NCBI GenBank assembly: GCA_937990735.1
Contig: CALKQT010000058.1
Span: forward strand, 1-51,619
Length of the DNA stretch: 51,619 nucleotides
From: an uncultured Campylobacter sp.
Lineage (GTDB): Bacteria; Campylobacterota; Campylobacteria; Campylobacterales; Campylobacteraceae
Direction: 5' to 3'
The notes under the pieces are model-generated. The model ran no database searches. It saw only the letters and a list, made by a program, of their open reading frames with translations, and was not told the origin of the DNA. Positions 42,787-51,119 of this stretch are shown here, piece by piece. How positions within the stretch are numbered: position 1 is the first letter of the stretch; each line of letters begins with the position of its first letter. Made by a program: the position numbers and the translations under genes.

Positions 42787-43281
42787 ATGGATTATCTTTG
42801 CGCCCCTTGGCGAAGCGAGTATTTTACCGAAAAAAGAAGCGGCTGTCCCTTCTGCGACGCGGCGGCGGATGCGGCGTTCGACGATCGCAACGGCGTGCTT
42901 TTTCGCGCGCAGCACTGCTTCGGGGTGATGAACCTCTACCCCTACAGCCCGGGCGCGTTTATGGTCATACCGTACGAGCATGTCGATAATATCGAGTGCC
43001 TTAGCGACGATACGTGGGCGGAGATGAGCCGCTACGTGCGCGCCGGAGTGGGGATCTTAAAGCGCACGCTGGGCGCAAACGGCGTAAATATCGGCATGAA
43101 CCTCGGCGCCGCCGCGGGTGCGGGCATAGCCGAGCACGTGCACTATCATCTCGTGCCGCGGTGGCAGCGCGATACGAATTTCATCACGACGATCGCAAAC
43201 GTCCGCGTAAACGGCGTTTCGTTCGCCCCGCTTTTTGAGAAGCTAAAAGCGGCATTTGTAGAATTAAATTTAAAGGAGTGA
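42787..43281 (+). CDS. HIT-family hydrolase
   Basis: 164 residues from the ATG at 42787, which has GGAAAGGAAAAGAG before it; an in-frame TTG lies 24 nt upstream inside the repeat and is not preferred. The histidine-triad motif is HVHYHLVPRW (about 119-128), the nucleotidyl-transfer active site. N-terminal CPFC (residues 20-23) may bind zinc. Such proteins hydrolyse or transfer nucleotidyl groups, for example on Ap4A or adenylates. It is followed by ribB, whose ATG is 2 bp after its stop. From memory it matches Cj0499. Confidence 0.9.
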   Translation: MDYLCAPWRSEYFTEKRSGCPFCDAAADAAFDDRNGVLFRAQHCFGVMNLYPYSPGAFMVIPYEHVDNIECLSDDTWAEMSRYVRAGVGILKRTLGANGVNIGMNLGAAAGAGIAEHVHYHLVPRWQRDTNFITTIANVRVNGVSFAPLFEKLKAAFVELNLKE

Positions 43282-43283
43282 TA

Positions 43284-44285
43284 ATGATCAGCGTAGAGCA
43301 AGCGATCGAGGATTTGAAAAACGGCAAGATGCTCGTTATGGTCGATGACGTCGATCGCGAAAACGAGGGCGATTTGGTGTTTGCGAGCACATTTAGCAGC
43401 GCACAGAAGGTAAATTTTGCTATCACGCACGCTCGCGGAGTGCTGTGCGTGGCGCTTAGCCCGCAGATCGCGCAGCAGCTGGGTTTAAGCCTGATGGTTG
43501 ATAAAAACACTTCGAGCCACGAGACCGCCTTCACCGTCACGATCGACGCGAAGGACGCCAAGACTGGCGTGAGCGCGTATGAGCGCAATATGACGATCGA
43601 GCTGATGTCGCGCGTAGGCGCTCGCGCGGATGATTTCGTCCGCCCGGGGCATATCTTCCCGCTTATCGCCAAAAGCGGCGGCGTGCTCGCTCGCACGGGG
43701 CACACCGAGGGCTCTACGGATCTGTGCCGCTTGGCGGGGCTTTCGCAAAGCGCCGTGATCTGCGAGATCGTCAAAGACGACGGCGATATGGCGCGCAGGG
43801 ACGATCTGGAAAAATTCTGCGCGCAACATGGCATCAATATGATCTCGGTCGCGCAGATCGTGCAGTACCGCCTAAAGCACGAAACTCTCGTTAAATTTAG
43901 CGAGCCAAAAAGCGCTCTGCTGTGTGGTGAGGCGGCGAAATTTTACGACGTGAGCGATCACGAGGGCAACGAGCACCGCGCCTATATTTTCGGCGAGCAG
44001 GGAAAGAGCGCGCAGACGAATGTGAAATTTCATAAAATTTCAAGTGATCTGGAATTTTTAAGCGATACGAAATTTAACGATTTCATGCGCGATCTGGACG
44101 TTTTGCGCAAAGAGGGCGGCGTGCTTTTGATGCTAAAATCCGCGCAAAATCGCGCTGATTTTAAGAGCTTCGGTATCGGAGCGCAAATTTTAGCGCATCT
44201 GGGCGTGAGAAAAATCAAAATTTTAAGCAAGAGCGAGCCGAAAGACTACGCAGGGCTTAGCGGTTTTGGGATCGACATAGTTTGA
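43284..44285 (+). CDS. ribB: 3,4-dihydroxy-2-butanone 4-phosphate synthase with degenerate C-terminal domain
   Basis: 333 residues from the ATG at 43284 (AAGGAG 6 nt upstream). The N-terminal 200 residues are a complete RibB: DDVDRENEGDLVFAS, ITHARGVLCVAL, RPGHIFPLIA and ARTGHTEGSTDLCRLAGL. It converts ribulose-5-phosphate to the four-carbon riboflavin precursor. The C-terminal 130 residues occupy the place of GTP cyclohydrolase II in RibBA but lack that enzyme's zinc cysteines, so only the RibB activity is expected. This split type is known in other epsilonproteobacteria. Its stop overlaps the TTG start of the polymerase gene. Confidence 0.92.
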   Translation: MISVEQAIEDLKNGKMLVMVDDVDRENEGDLVFASTFSSAQKVNFAITHARGVLCVALSPQIAQQLGLSLMVDKNTSSHETAFTVTIDAKDAKTGVSAYERNMTIELMSRVGARADDFVRPGHIFPLIAKSGGVLARTGHTEGSTDLCRLAGLSQSAVICEIVKDDGDMARRDDLEKFCAQHGINMISVAQIVQYRLKHETLVKFSEPKSALLCGEAAKFYDVSDHEGNEHRAYIFGEQGKSAQTNVKFHKISSDLEFLSDTKFNDFMRDLDVLRKEGGVLLMLKSAQNRADFKSFGIGAQILAHLGVRKIKILSKSEPKDYAGLSGFGIDIV

Positions 44286-45439
44286 TAGCTCACATCGATT
44301 TGGATAGCTTCTTCGTCTCTGTAGCGAGGCTCGCCGATCCTACGCTTGCGGGCAAAAAGATCGCGGTCGTCGGAGGCGGCGACGAGGAGATTTTCGGCGG
44401 CAAGAGCGAGCTTGGCAGCGTGATTTTAAGCGCGAGCTATGAGGCTAGAGCGGACGGCGTGCACTCGGCTCAGCCCGTAAAACAGGCGCTTGCTCTGTGC
44501 CCGCAGCTCATTTTGGTGCGCGCGCGGCATGGCGAATACCGAAAAATTTCACGCAAAATTTATGAGTTTTTACTAAACTTTACGCCCGAGATCGAAAAAT
44601 TTAGCATCGACGAGTTTTTTCTAAATTTACGCGGCACGCCCTACGACGCGGACGCGCTGAGCTTTGCCGCGTTTTTGCAAAGCGAAATTATGCGCCGCTT
44701 TAGCCTTCCGTGCAGCGTCGGTCTTAGCGAAGCAAAACTCATCGCAAAACTCGCTACTGGCCTTGCTAAGCCCTTCGGCGTGCGGCAAATTTTAAAATCG
44801 CAAATCGCGCGCGAGCTGTCCGCCGTGCCTGTGGCAAAATTCCCCGGCATCGGCAAAGCAGCGCAAAAAACGCTCGGCAAATACGGCATCGTAAGCTTCA
44901 GCGACGCGCTAGGGCACAGAGAAATTTTTGAAAAAATGGGCGCGAACGGCAGGAAAATTTTCGCAGCCCTTAGCGGCGAGGATGAGGGCGAGGTCGTCTC
45001 AAAGCGCGAGCGCAAGAGTATCGGCTTTGGGCGCAGCTTCGCGCCGTGCGCCGATCGGGACGAGCTGCGGCGTAAAATTTTAATTTTGGCGCGCCATTTG
45101 GCGGGCGAAGTGCTCGCAAAGGACCTAAAGCCCGCGACTTATGATCTAAAGATCCGCTATAAATCGCGCGAGGAGTTTTCGCACCAGATCAGCCAGGATA
45201 GGGCGTTTAGTCTAAGCTTGCTGAGCGAGACCGCGCTTGAGCTGTTTAGGCTCTGCGACGTGAAAAAAGGCGCGCAGATAATCCACGTAGCGCTAAATCT
45301 TTCAAATTTTAGCGGCAAATCGGGCAGCTCGCTGCTCTTTGGTGAGATCGATAAAAAGCAGCAGAGCTTAGATCGATCTTTAAGCAGGATTTGGGAAAAA
45401 TTCGGTATCGAAAAGCTAAAAAAAGCAAGCGAAATTTGA
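44282..45439 (+). CDS. dinB: Y-family DNA polymerase (Pol IV type)
   Basis: 385 residues, TTG start at 44282 overlapping the ribB stop by 4 bp. The first catalytic Asp is in AHIDLDSFFVSV (D6) and the second motif is KFSIDEFFLNL (Asp-Glu near 104). The LGSVILSASYEARADGVHSAQPVKQAL segment is the usual fingers stretch, and FPGIGKAAQKTLGKYGI is the helix-hairpin-helix of the thumb. The little-finger domain is in the last 130 residues. Such enzymes copy past lesions with low fidelity. No C-terminal clamp-binding QxxL(F) peptide is obvious. Confidence 0.9.
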   Translation: MIAHIDLDSFFVSVARLADPTLAGKKIAVVGGGDEEIFGGKSELGSVILSASYEARADGVHSAQPVKQALALCPQLILVRARHGEYRKISRKIYEFLLNFTPEIEKFSIDEFFLNLRGTPYDADALSFAAFLQSEIMRRFSLPCSVGLSEAKLIAKLATGLAKPFGVRQILKSQIARELSAVPVAKFPGIGKAAQKTLGKYGIVSFSDALGHREIFEKMGANGRKIFAALSGEDEGEVVSKRERKSIGFGRSFAPCADRDELRRKILILARHLAGEVLAKDLKPATYDLKIRYKSREEFSHQISQDRAFSLSLLSETALELFRLCDVKKGAQIIHVALNLSNFSGKSGSSLLFGEIDKKQQSLDRSLSRIWEKFGIEKLKKASEI

Positions 45440-45458
45440 TTAAATTTAAAGGAAAAAG

Positions 45459-45998
45459 ATGAAATTAGGCGAGCTATACTCGGTGATCTGCATAATCTTC
45501 GCGACGAATTTTAAGGGCGTGATAGATGAGCAGAAGTTGCGCGGCTTGGGCAAAAACTGGATTATCGTAAATAAAAATATCGAGAACAAAAACGGCTACG
45601 AGCTTTGGCAAAAGGTGCAGGGCGAAGACTACGCGGCGCTAGGGCGCGATTTTGAGGCGCTAAAAGGGTCGTTTGAGATGGACTTTTTCAAGCTCATAAG
45701 CGAAAGCGAAGTGGAGCTGTTTTATGAAAAATGCCGCTTCAAAAAGCCTTTTGCGGAGCTTAAAAGCGCTCACGCGGCAAATATGCTAGCGCTGCTTGCC
45801 ATGATCTTTAAGCAAAACACGGACGCGAAATCGCATAAAATTTTGACGCTATATCTAGCGCAATTTATCATTCCTAGCTTTTCCGCGCTTGCTACGCACT
45901 TGCAGATAAACGCCAAAAGTAGCTATTACAAGGCGCTCGGGTGGTTTTTGGCGGATTTTTGCCGCGTGGTTAAAGAGACGCTAGGGCTTGGAATTTAG
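45459..45998 (+). CDS. Protein of unknown function
   Basis: 179 residues, soluble, mostly helical, Lys/Ala/Leu-rich. AAAGGAAAAAG precedes the ATG, 19 bp after the polymerase gene, so it may be the last gene of the same unit. No signal peptide, membrane helix or known motif. The segment MDFFKLISESEVELFYEKC and the helical C-terminus (SSYYKALGWFLADFCRVVKE) look like a folded domain rather than a chance frame. I do not recognise it. Confidence 0.65.
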   Translation: MKLGELYSVICIIFATNFKGVIDEQKLRGLGKNWIIVNKNIENKNGYELWQKVQGEDYAALGRDFEALKGSFEMDFFKLISESEVELFYEKCRFKKPFAELKSAHAANMLALLAMIFKQNTDAKSHKILTLYLAQFIIPSFSALATHLQINAKSSYYKALGWFLADFCRVVKETLGLGI

Positions 45999-46586
45999 AA
46001 TTTAGAACGCGCGCTCGGTATTTTTGCGCGTTCGGCACAGAAAAGCGCTATGTAGAGATAGGTTTAAAGCTTGCTTTCGGAATTTCTTGCGCTGTAGCCG
46101 GTACAGCTCCTGCAGGCGCGACAAGCTAAGCGAGGCAGCCGAATTTTATCTGCATATCTGCGCGGATACAAAGTAGCTGCCTTGCTGTTTTGTGCGTCGG
46201 CTTTTGTCGTATCGCGCATCGTTTTGAATTCTGCACGGCACCGCGCTTTGGTCGCTATGCGCATCACCCCGCATTCGTCGTGCGCTGTCGGTATCGATAC
46301 TGTGCGTGCTCCGCTCGTGTCATGGTGCAGTGTGCTTCGGTACTCTGTGCGTAGCTTTACATGCCGCACAAGGCATCGTCGTTTGAAATTTTAGGTGAGA
46401 CACCCTGTATATCGTTCGATGTCGTCGCTCGGAACAGCGCGTCTTTCGCGCTTTGCGTGTGCGACCTGGCGCAAAAGCATGGTCTATGCACTTGCGTATG
46501 CGCCGCTTTGCGTCTTTTGCCGAGCATGCGTCACGCAGCGTCCGATGCGCGCCGTTAAATTTTAAAATTTAAAACAAAGGAAAAAT
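45999..46586. other. Gene-free stretch before lgt
   Basis: About 590 bp, G+C-rich with many TGCGCGT/GCGCTTTGCG words and few RAATTY hexamers, unlike the spacer after ogt. No gene or RNA seen; minus-strand 46064-46369 is open for 101 codons but reads as Arg/Ser/Thr/Cys-rich nonsense. Confidence 0.45.
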
Positions 46587-47405
46587 TTGAATTACTGGAA
46601 CGAAATTTACGCCCACTTTGATCCTGTGGCATTCAGCGCGTTTGGCATAAACGTGCACTGGTACGGCATTATGTATGTTTTGGCGCTGCTTACGGCGTTA
46701 TTTATCGCCAAGTATTTCGTGCGAAAAGACGGCCTTAGTTTCAGCGATAAGATGCTCGATCGCTACTTTATCTGGGTCGAAGTGGGCGTCATTTTGGGCG
46801 CGCGGCTTGGATACATCGCGATCTATTCGGGCGAGGCGGCGTGGTATTTCAGCCATCCGTGGCAAATTTTCAACCCCTTTCATAACGGCGAGTTCGTGGG
46901 CATTCGCGGTATGAGCTATCACGGCGCAGTCGTCGGATTCGTGATCGCGACGGTTTGGTTTTGCAAAAAATTTAAAACCGATATGTGGGCGCTGCTCGAT
47001 CTCGTGGCACTTAGCGTGCCGCTTGGGTATTTTTTCGGACGCGTGGGAAATTTTTTAAATCAGGAGCTTTTCGGGCGCGAGACGAGCGAGCCGTGGGGGA
47101 TTTTGGTAGGCGGCACATTACGTCACCCAAGCCAGCTTTACGAAGCGGTTTTGGAAGGACTGGTAATTTTCGTGATTTTATTTTTCTACCGTAAATTTAA
47201 GAAATTTAACGGCGAGCTGATATGTTTGTACGCGATGCTATATACGGCGTTTAGATTTTTCGTAGAATTTTTTAGGCAGCCGGACGACGGGCTTGGGTTT
47301 ATATTTTTAAATTTATCGATGGGGCAAATTTTATCTTTGGTGATGTTTTTGATAGCAGTTTTCTTAAAGCAGTCTTTGAAGAAAAAACTAATTTGTAGAA
47401 ATTAA
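46587..47405 (+). CDS. lgt: Prolipoprotein diacylglyceryl transferase
   Basis: 272 residues, TTG start with AAAGGAAAAAT before it. It attaches diacylglycerol to the lipobox Cys of preprolipoproteins in the inner membrane, before LspA cuts. Seven hydrophobic segments. The family signature GRVGNFLNQELFGRET is present near residue 152, as are the N-terminal HWYGIMYVLALL and the catalytic-site RGMSYHGAVVGF. HPSQLYEA is also conserved. From memory lgt precedes frdCAB in C. jejuni (Cj0407-Cj0410), as here. Confidence 0.95.
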   Translation: MNYWNEIYAHFDPVAFSAFGINVHWYGIMYVLALLTALFIAKYFVRKDGLSFSDKMLDRYFIWVEVGVILGARLGYIAIYSGEAAWYFSHPWQIFNPFHNGEFVGIRGMSYHGAVVGFVIATVWFCKKFKTDMWALLDLVALSVPLGYFFGRVGNFLNQELFGRETSEPWGILVGGTLRHPSQLYEAVLEGLVIFVILFFYRKFKKFNGELICLYAMLYTAFRFFVEFFRQPDDGLGFIFLNLSMGQILSLVMFLIAVFLKQSLKKKLICRN

Positions 47406-47472
47406 ATTAATCTAAAGTTAAAAAGTAATATAATCTCTTTACAAAAATGTAAATTTTCGTTTAGCGGGGATT

Positions 47473-47478
47473 TATAAT
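47473..47478 (+). promoter_or_regulatory. TATAAT -10 box of frdCAB
   Basis: TATAAT in GATTTATAATCATC, 22 bp before the frdC ATG, with AAGGAG at 47489-47494. The upstream 60 bp are A+T-rich with T tracts in near-helical period, as in epsilonproteobacterial sigma-70 promoters. Confidence 0.6.
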
Positions 47479-47499
47479 CATCTTTTTTAAGGAGAACCT

Positions 47500-48183
47500 A
47501 TGCTAGGTCGCATTGAAGGCTTTACGGGCAGATCCATAGACGGCAAAAAAAGCCGCATTATGGCTTTGCAAGACGTGGCGCAAAGCATCAGCGGGCTGAT
47601 TTTGGCCTGTTTTATGCTGTGTCATATGATATTTACCGGCACGATTTTGATCGGTAAGGGCGCGTTTGAGGGCGTCGTACATTTCGCCGAACCGGGCGGA
47701 ATTTATTTCGTTACAAACATCGTCGCTTTTGTAATTTTCGTGATTTTCGTAGTTCACGCGTTTTTGGCGATGAGAAAATTTCCGGCTAACTACGCCGCTT
47801 ACAGAGCGTTTAAAGCGCACAAAATGCGAATGAAGCATTGCGATACAACGCTTTGGTGGTTTCAGTTTTGGACGGGATTTTTACTATTTTTCTTTGCGGC
47901 GGCTCATATTTTAATGATCGTATTCGGTCCGAAGATCACTGCAGATCTTGCTATCGCTCGCTTCGGACAGCTTCATCTATTTTATTTCGTTTTATTGATT
48001 TTCGTAGTAACTCACGCTAGTATTGGAATTTATAGGCTTTATATGAAATGGATCAGCATAGACGGCACGAAGGCTGAAATCCAAAGAAAAAGAGCCTTCA
48101 TTAAAAAGGCGGTTTTTATCGTTTGGGGTGCATTTTTCCTGCTTTCGATAATCGCCGATTTCAAATGGTTAAGTTTAGAATAG
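47500..48183 (+). CDS. frdC: Fumarate reductase cytochrome b subunit
   Basis: 227 residues, five membrane helices. It anchors FrdAB and oxidises menaquinol. Four His are placed to bind two haems: H42 (FMLCHMIF), H86 (FVVHAFLA), H136 (AAAHILMI) and H172 (VTHASIGIYR). In the Wolinella succinogenes protein these correspond to His44, 93, 143 and 182. Glu64 (HFAEPG) sits where the quinol-site Glu66 should be. The residue two before the fourth haem His is Val170, where the Wolinella protein has Glu180. It is the first gene of frdC-frdA-frdB; frdA starts 10 bp after its stop. Confidence 0.95.
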   Translation: MLGRIEGFTGRSIDGKKSRIMALQDVAQSISGLILACFMLCHMIFTGTILIGKGAFEGVVHFAEPGGIYFVTNIVAFVIFVIFVVHAFLAMRKFPANYAAYRAFKAHKMRMKHCDTTLWWFQFWTGFLLFFFAAAHILMIVFGPKITADLAIARFGQLHLFYFVLLIFVVTHASIGIYRLYMKWISIDGTKAEIQRKRAFIKKAVFIVWGAFFLLSIIADFKWLSLE

Positions 48184-48193
48184 GGAGTTTAGA

Positions 48194-50212
48194 ATGAATG
48201 TAATATATTGCGATTCTTTAGTTATTGGCGGCGGTTTGGCGGGCTTAAGAGCTGCGATCGCTACCGGAGAGAAGGGGCTTAGCACCATCGTTTTGAGTCT
48301 GATCCCCGTTAAGCGCTCGCACTCTGCGGCAGCCCAAGGCGGTATGCAGGCATCGCTTGGAAATTCCAAAATGAGCGAGGGCGACAACGAGGACGTGCAC
48401 TTTGCCGATACCGTAAAAGGAAGCGACTGGGGCTGTGATCAGGATGTCGCTAGGATGTTTGCACAAACGGCGCCTAAGGCTATCCGCGAGCTTGCGGGCT
48501 GGGGCGTTCCTTGGACCAGGATTACTAGAGGCGAGCGAAGCGCTATTATCAACGCTCAAAAAACCACGATCACCGAAAAAGATGAGGTTCACGGGCTTAT
48601 CCACAGCCGCGACTTCGGCGGTACGAAAAAATGGCGAACCTGCTATACCGCCGATGCTACGGGACATACGATGCTTTTTGCCGTTGCAAATGAAGCGCTA
48701 AAGCATAACGTCGATATCCACGATCGCAAGGAAGCTATCGCGCTAATTCATGCAAATAACCGCTGCTACGGCGCAATCGTGCGCGATTTGGTTACCGGCG
48801 AGCTGATCGCATACGTCTCAAAGGGCACGCTAATCGCTACCGGCGGCTACGGCAGAGTGTATAAACACACTACAAACGCCGTCGTTTGCGAGGGTATAGG
48901 TGCTGCTATCGCGCTTGAGACCGGCGTCGCGCAGCTTGGAAATATGGAAGCGGTGCAGTTTCACCCGACGCCTATCGTTCCGAGCGGAATTTTACTTACC
49001 GAGGGTTGCCGCGGCGACGGCGGAATTTTACGCGACGTGGACGGCTACCGCTTTATGCCGGATTATGAGCCCGAGAAAAAAGAACTTGCTAGCCGAGACG
49101 TCGTAAGCCGCCGCATAATGGAGCACATAAGAAAAGGTAAGGGCGTCAAAAGCCCTTACGGAGAGCACGTTTGGCTTGACATTTCGATCCTCGGACGCGA
49201 GCATATCGAGAAAAATTTACGCGACGTGCAAGAAATTTGCGAGATTTTCAACGGCATCGATCCTGCTGACACCGAGGTGATAACCGACGAGCAGGGCAGG
49301 AAGCGTGGTAAAGGCTGGGCTCCGATCCTTCCTATGCAGCACTACTCTATGGGCGGTATCAAAACAAAAGCTACGGGTGAGAGTCCAACGCTAGCTGGAC
49401 TTTTCAGCGCCGGTGAGGCTGCGTGCTGGGATATGCACGGTTTTAACCGCTTGGGCGGAAATTCCGTCGCCGAAACCGTCGTCGCGGGCATGATCGTGGG
49501 AGAGTATTTTGCGGAGTATTGCCAAGGGCACGACGTCGATATCAATACGCACGATATACAAAAATTCGTAGATAAAGAGAAAAATTACATTAAAAGCCTG
49601 CTTGAAAAAGAGGGTAAATTTAACGTATTCGAGATTAAAAACAAGATGAAAGATGTGATGTGGGAGCACTGCGCGATCTTCCGCACCGGCGAGGGATTAG
49701 CCAAAGCCGTAAAAGAGCTTGAAGAGCTTTATAAGCAATCTTTGGACGTCAAAGTAAGCAATAAAGAGCTTTTCGGAAACCCGGAGCTCGAGGAGGCTTA
49801 TCGCGTACCGAAAATGCTAAAGCTCGCGCTTTGTATCGCTAAGGGCGCGCTTGATCGCACAGAAAGTCGCGGCGCGCACTTCCGCGAGGATTATCCGAAA
49901 CGCGACGATCTAAACTGGCTAAAACGAACGCTTGCGAGCTGGAAGGAGGGCGATACGATGCCTACCTTGACCTATGAGCCGCTTGATATTATGAAGATGG
50001 AGATGCCGCCTGCGTTCCGCGGATACGGCGCCAAAGGCAATATCATCGAGCATCCGGACAGCGCCGTGCGCCAAAAAGAGGTCGATGAAATTCGCGAGAA
50101 AATGCAAGCCGAGGGCAAAGGCAGATATGAAATTCAAGAGGCATTGATGCATTATGAATTGCAGCCAAAATATAAAGCACCTAACGAAAGAGCAGGTATA
50201 GGATATGAGTAG
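48194..50212 (+). CDS. frdA: Fumarate reductase flavoprotein subunit
   Basis: 672 residues. It reduces fumarate to succinate with electrons from menaquinol, the terminal step of anaerobic fumarate respiration. FAD-binding motif LVIGGGLAGLRAAIA; His43 in VKRSHSAAAQGG is the covalent FAD site. Catalytic region: HPTPIVPSGILLTEGCRGDGG with Arg further on, and AACWDMHGFNRLGGNSVAE near the C-terminal FAD part. A 12-residue stretch before GWAPILPMQHYS (DTEVITDEQGRKRGKG) is extra relative to the Wolinella protein as I recall it. Overlaps frdB by 8 bp. RAATTY hexamers are sparse, about ten in 2.0 kb. Confidence 0.97.
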   Translation: MNVIYCDSLVIGGGLAGLRAAIATGEKGLSTIVLSLIPVKRSHSAAAQGGMQASLGNSKMSEGDNEDVHFADTVKGSDWGCDQDVARMFAQTAPKAIRELAGWGVPWTRITRGERSAIINAQKTTITEKDEVHGLIHSRDFGGTKKWRTCYTADATGHTMLFAVANEALKHNVDIHDRKEAIALIHANNRCYGAIVRDLVTGELIAYVSKGTLIATGGYGRVYKHTTNAVVCEGIGAAIALETGVAQLGNMEAVQFHPTPIVPSGILLTEGCRGDGGILRDVDGYRFMPDYEPEKKELASRDVVSRRIMEHIRKGKGVKSPYGEHVWLDISILGREHIEKNLRDVQEICEIFNGIDPADTEVITDEQGRKRGKGWAPILPMQHYSMGGIKTKATGESPTLAGLFSAGEAACWDMHGFNRLGGNSVAETVVAGMIVGEYFAEYCQGHDVDINTHDIQKFVDKEKNYIKSLLEKEGKFNVFEIKNKMKDVMWEHCAIFRTGEGLAKAVKELEELYKQSLDVKVSNKELFGNPELEEAYRVPKMLKLALCIAKGALDRTESRGAHFREDYPKRDDLNWLKRTLASWKEGDTMPTLTYEPLDIMKMEMPPAFRGYGAKGNIIEHPDSAVRQKEVDEIREKMQAEGKGRYEIQEALMHYELQPKYKAPNERAGIGYE

Positions 50213-50942
50213 AAAAATAACAATAAAGGCATTTAAGTATAATCCGCTAAGCAAAATTTCAAAGCCGCACTTCGCTACTTACGAGCTTGAAGAGACCGAC
50301 GGAATGACGTTGTTTATCGCGCTTAACGTGATTCGTGAGAGATTTGATCCCGAGCTAAGCTTCGACTTCGTTTGTCGCGCGGGTATCTGCGGTAGCTGTG
50401 GTATGCTCGTAAACGGCAAGCCGCAGCTTGCGTGCCGCACGCTTACTAAGGACTATCCGGACGGCGTGATCGAGCTTATGCCGCTTCCATTTTTTAAGTT
50501 GCTAAAAGACCTCAGCGTTGATACGGGCAACTGGATGAACGCGATGAGCAAACGCGTAGAGAGTTGGATCCACACCGATCACGAAACCGATATCTCCAAG
50601 CTTGAAGAGAAGGTCGAGCCGGAGGTCGCGCAGGAGGTTTTCGAGCTGGATCGCTGCATCGAGTGCGGTATCTGCGTAGCTGCATGCGGCGTAGAGATAA
50701 TGCGAAAAGACTACATCGGCGCCGTCGGCATCAACCGCGTGGCACGCTTTCAGATCGATGCGCTGGATAAGCGAACCGATGAGGATTTTTATGAGCTAAT
50801 CGGCGATGATGACGGGGTATTCGGCTGTATGACGCTGCTAGGCTGCGAAGACCACTGCCCTAAGCACCTTCCGCTTCAAAGCAAAATCGCATATGTCCGC
50901 CGCAAGCTTGCCGCTCAGGGCAAATGCGGCTGCGGCAAATAA
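50205..50942 (+). CDS. frdB: Fumarate reductase iron-sulfur subunit
   Basis: 245 residues. It passes electrons from the haems of FrdC to the FAD of FrdA. The [2Fe-2S] ligands lie in CRAGICGSCGMLVNGKPQLA and the following Cys; the ferredoxin-like half has CIECGICVAAC and CMTLLGCEDHCPKHLP for the [4Fe-4S] and [3Fe-4S] clusters. The N-terminal half is a plant-type ferredoxin fold. It overlaps frdA, and a strong terminator follows. The C-terminus is CGCGK. Confidence 0.96.
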   Translation: MSRKITIKAFKYNPLSKISKPHFATYELEETDGMTLFIALNVIRERFDPELSFDFVCRAGICGSCGMLVNGKPQLACRTLTKDYPDGVIELMPLPFFKLLKDLSVDTGNWMNAMSKRVESWIHTDHETDISKLEEKVEPEVAQEVFELDRCIECGICVAACGVEIMRKDYIGAVGINRVARFQIDALDKRTDEDFYELIGDDDGVFGCMTLLGCEDHCPKHLPLQSKIAYVRRKLAAQGKCGCGK

Positions 50943-50972
50943 AATTTAAGCGGGTTCTTCCCGCTTAAATTT
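50942..50972 (+). terminator. Terminator of frdCAB
   Basis: Perfect 13-bp arms AAATTTAAGCGGG (50942-50954) and CCCGCTTAAATTT (50960-50972) around TTCTT, directly at the frdB stop. The hexamer AAATTT is the base of the stem on both sides. TATCTTCC follows. Confidence 0.85.
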
Positions 50973-51119
50973 ATCTTCCAAATTTATAAATTTTTACCTC
51001 GATAGATAAATTCCAAAATGCTTGAGCCAGACAAGCGAAGTAGCTTTAAATTTAATACTATCCCAAGCGATAAAGAAGTAAAATACGAAATCGCTTAAGA
51101 TCGCTAGCGAGGGATAAGG

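Noticed and set aside
46064..46369. 101-codon minus-strand frame before lgt
   Set aside because: Arg/Ser/Thr/Cys-rich, no ribosome site, no protein-like pattern.
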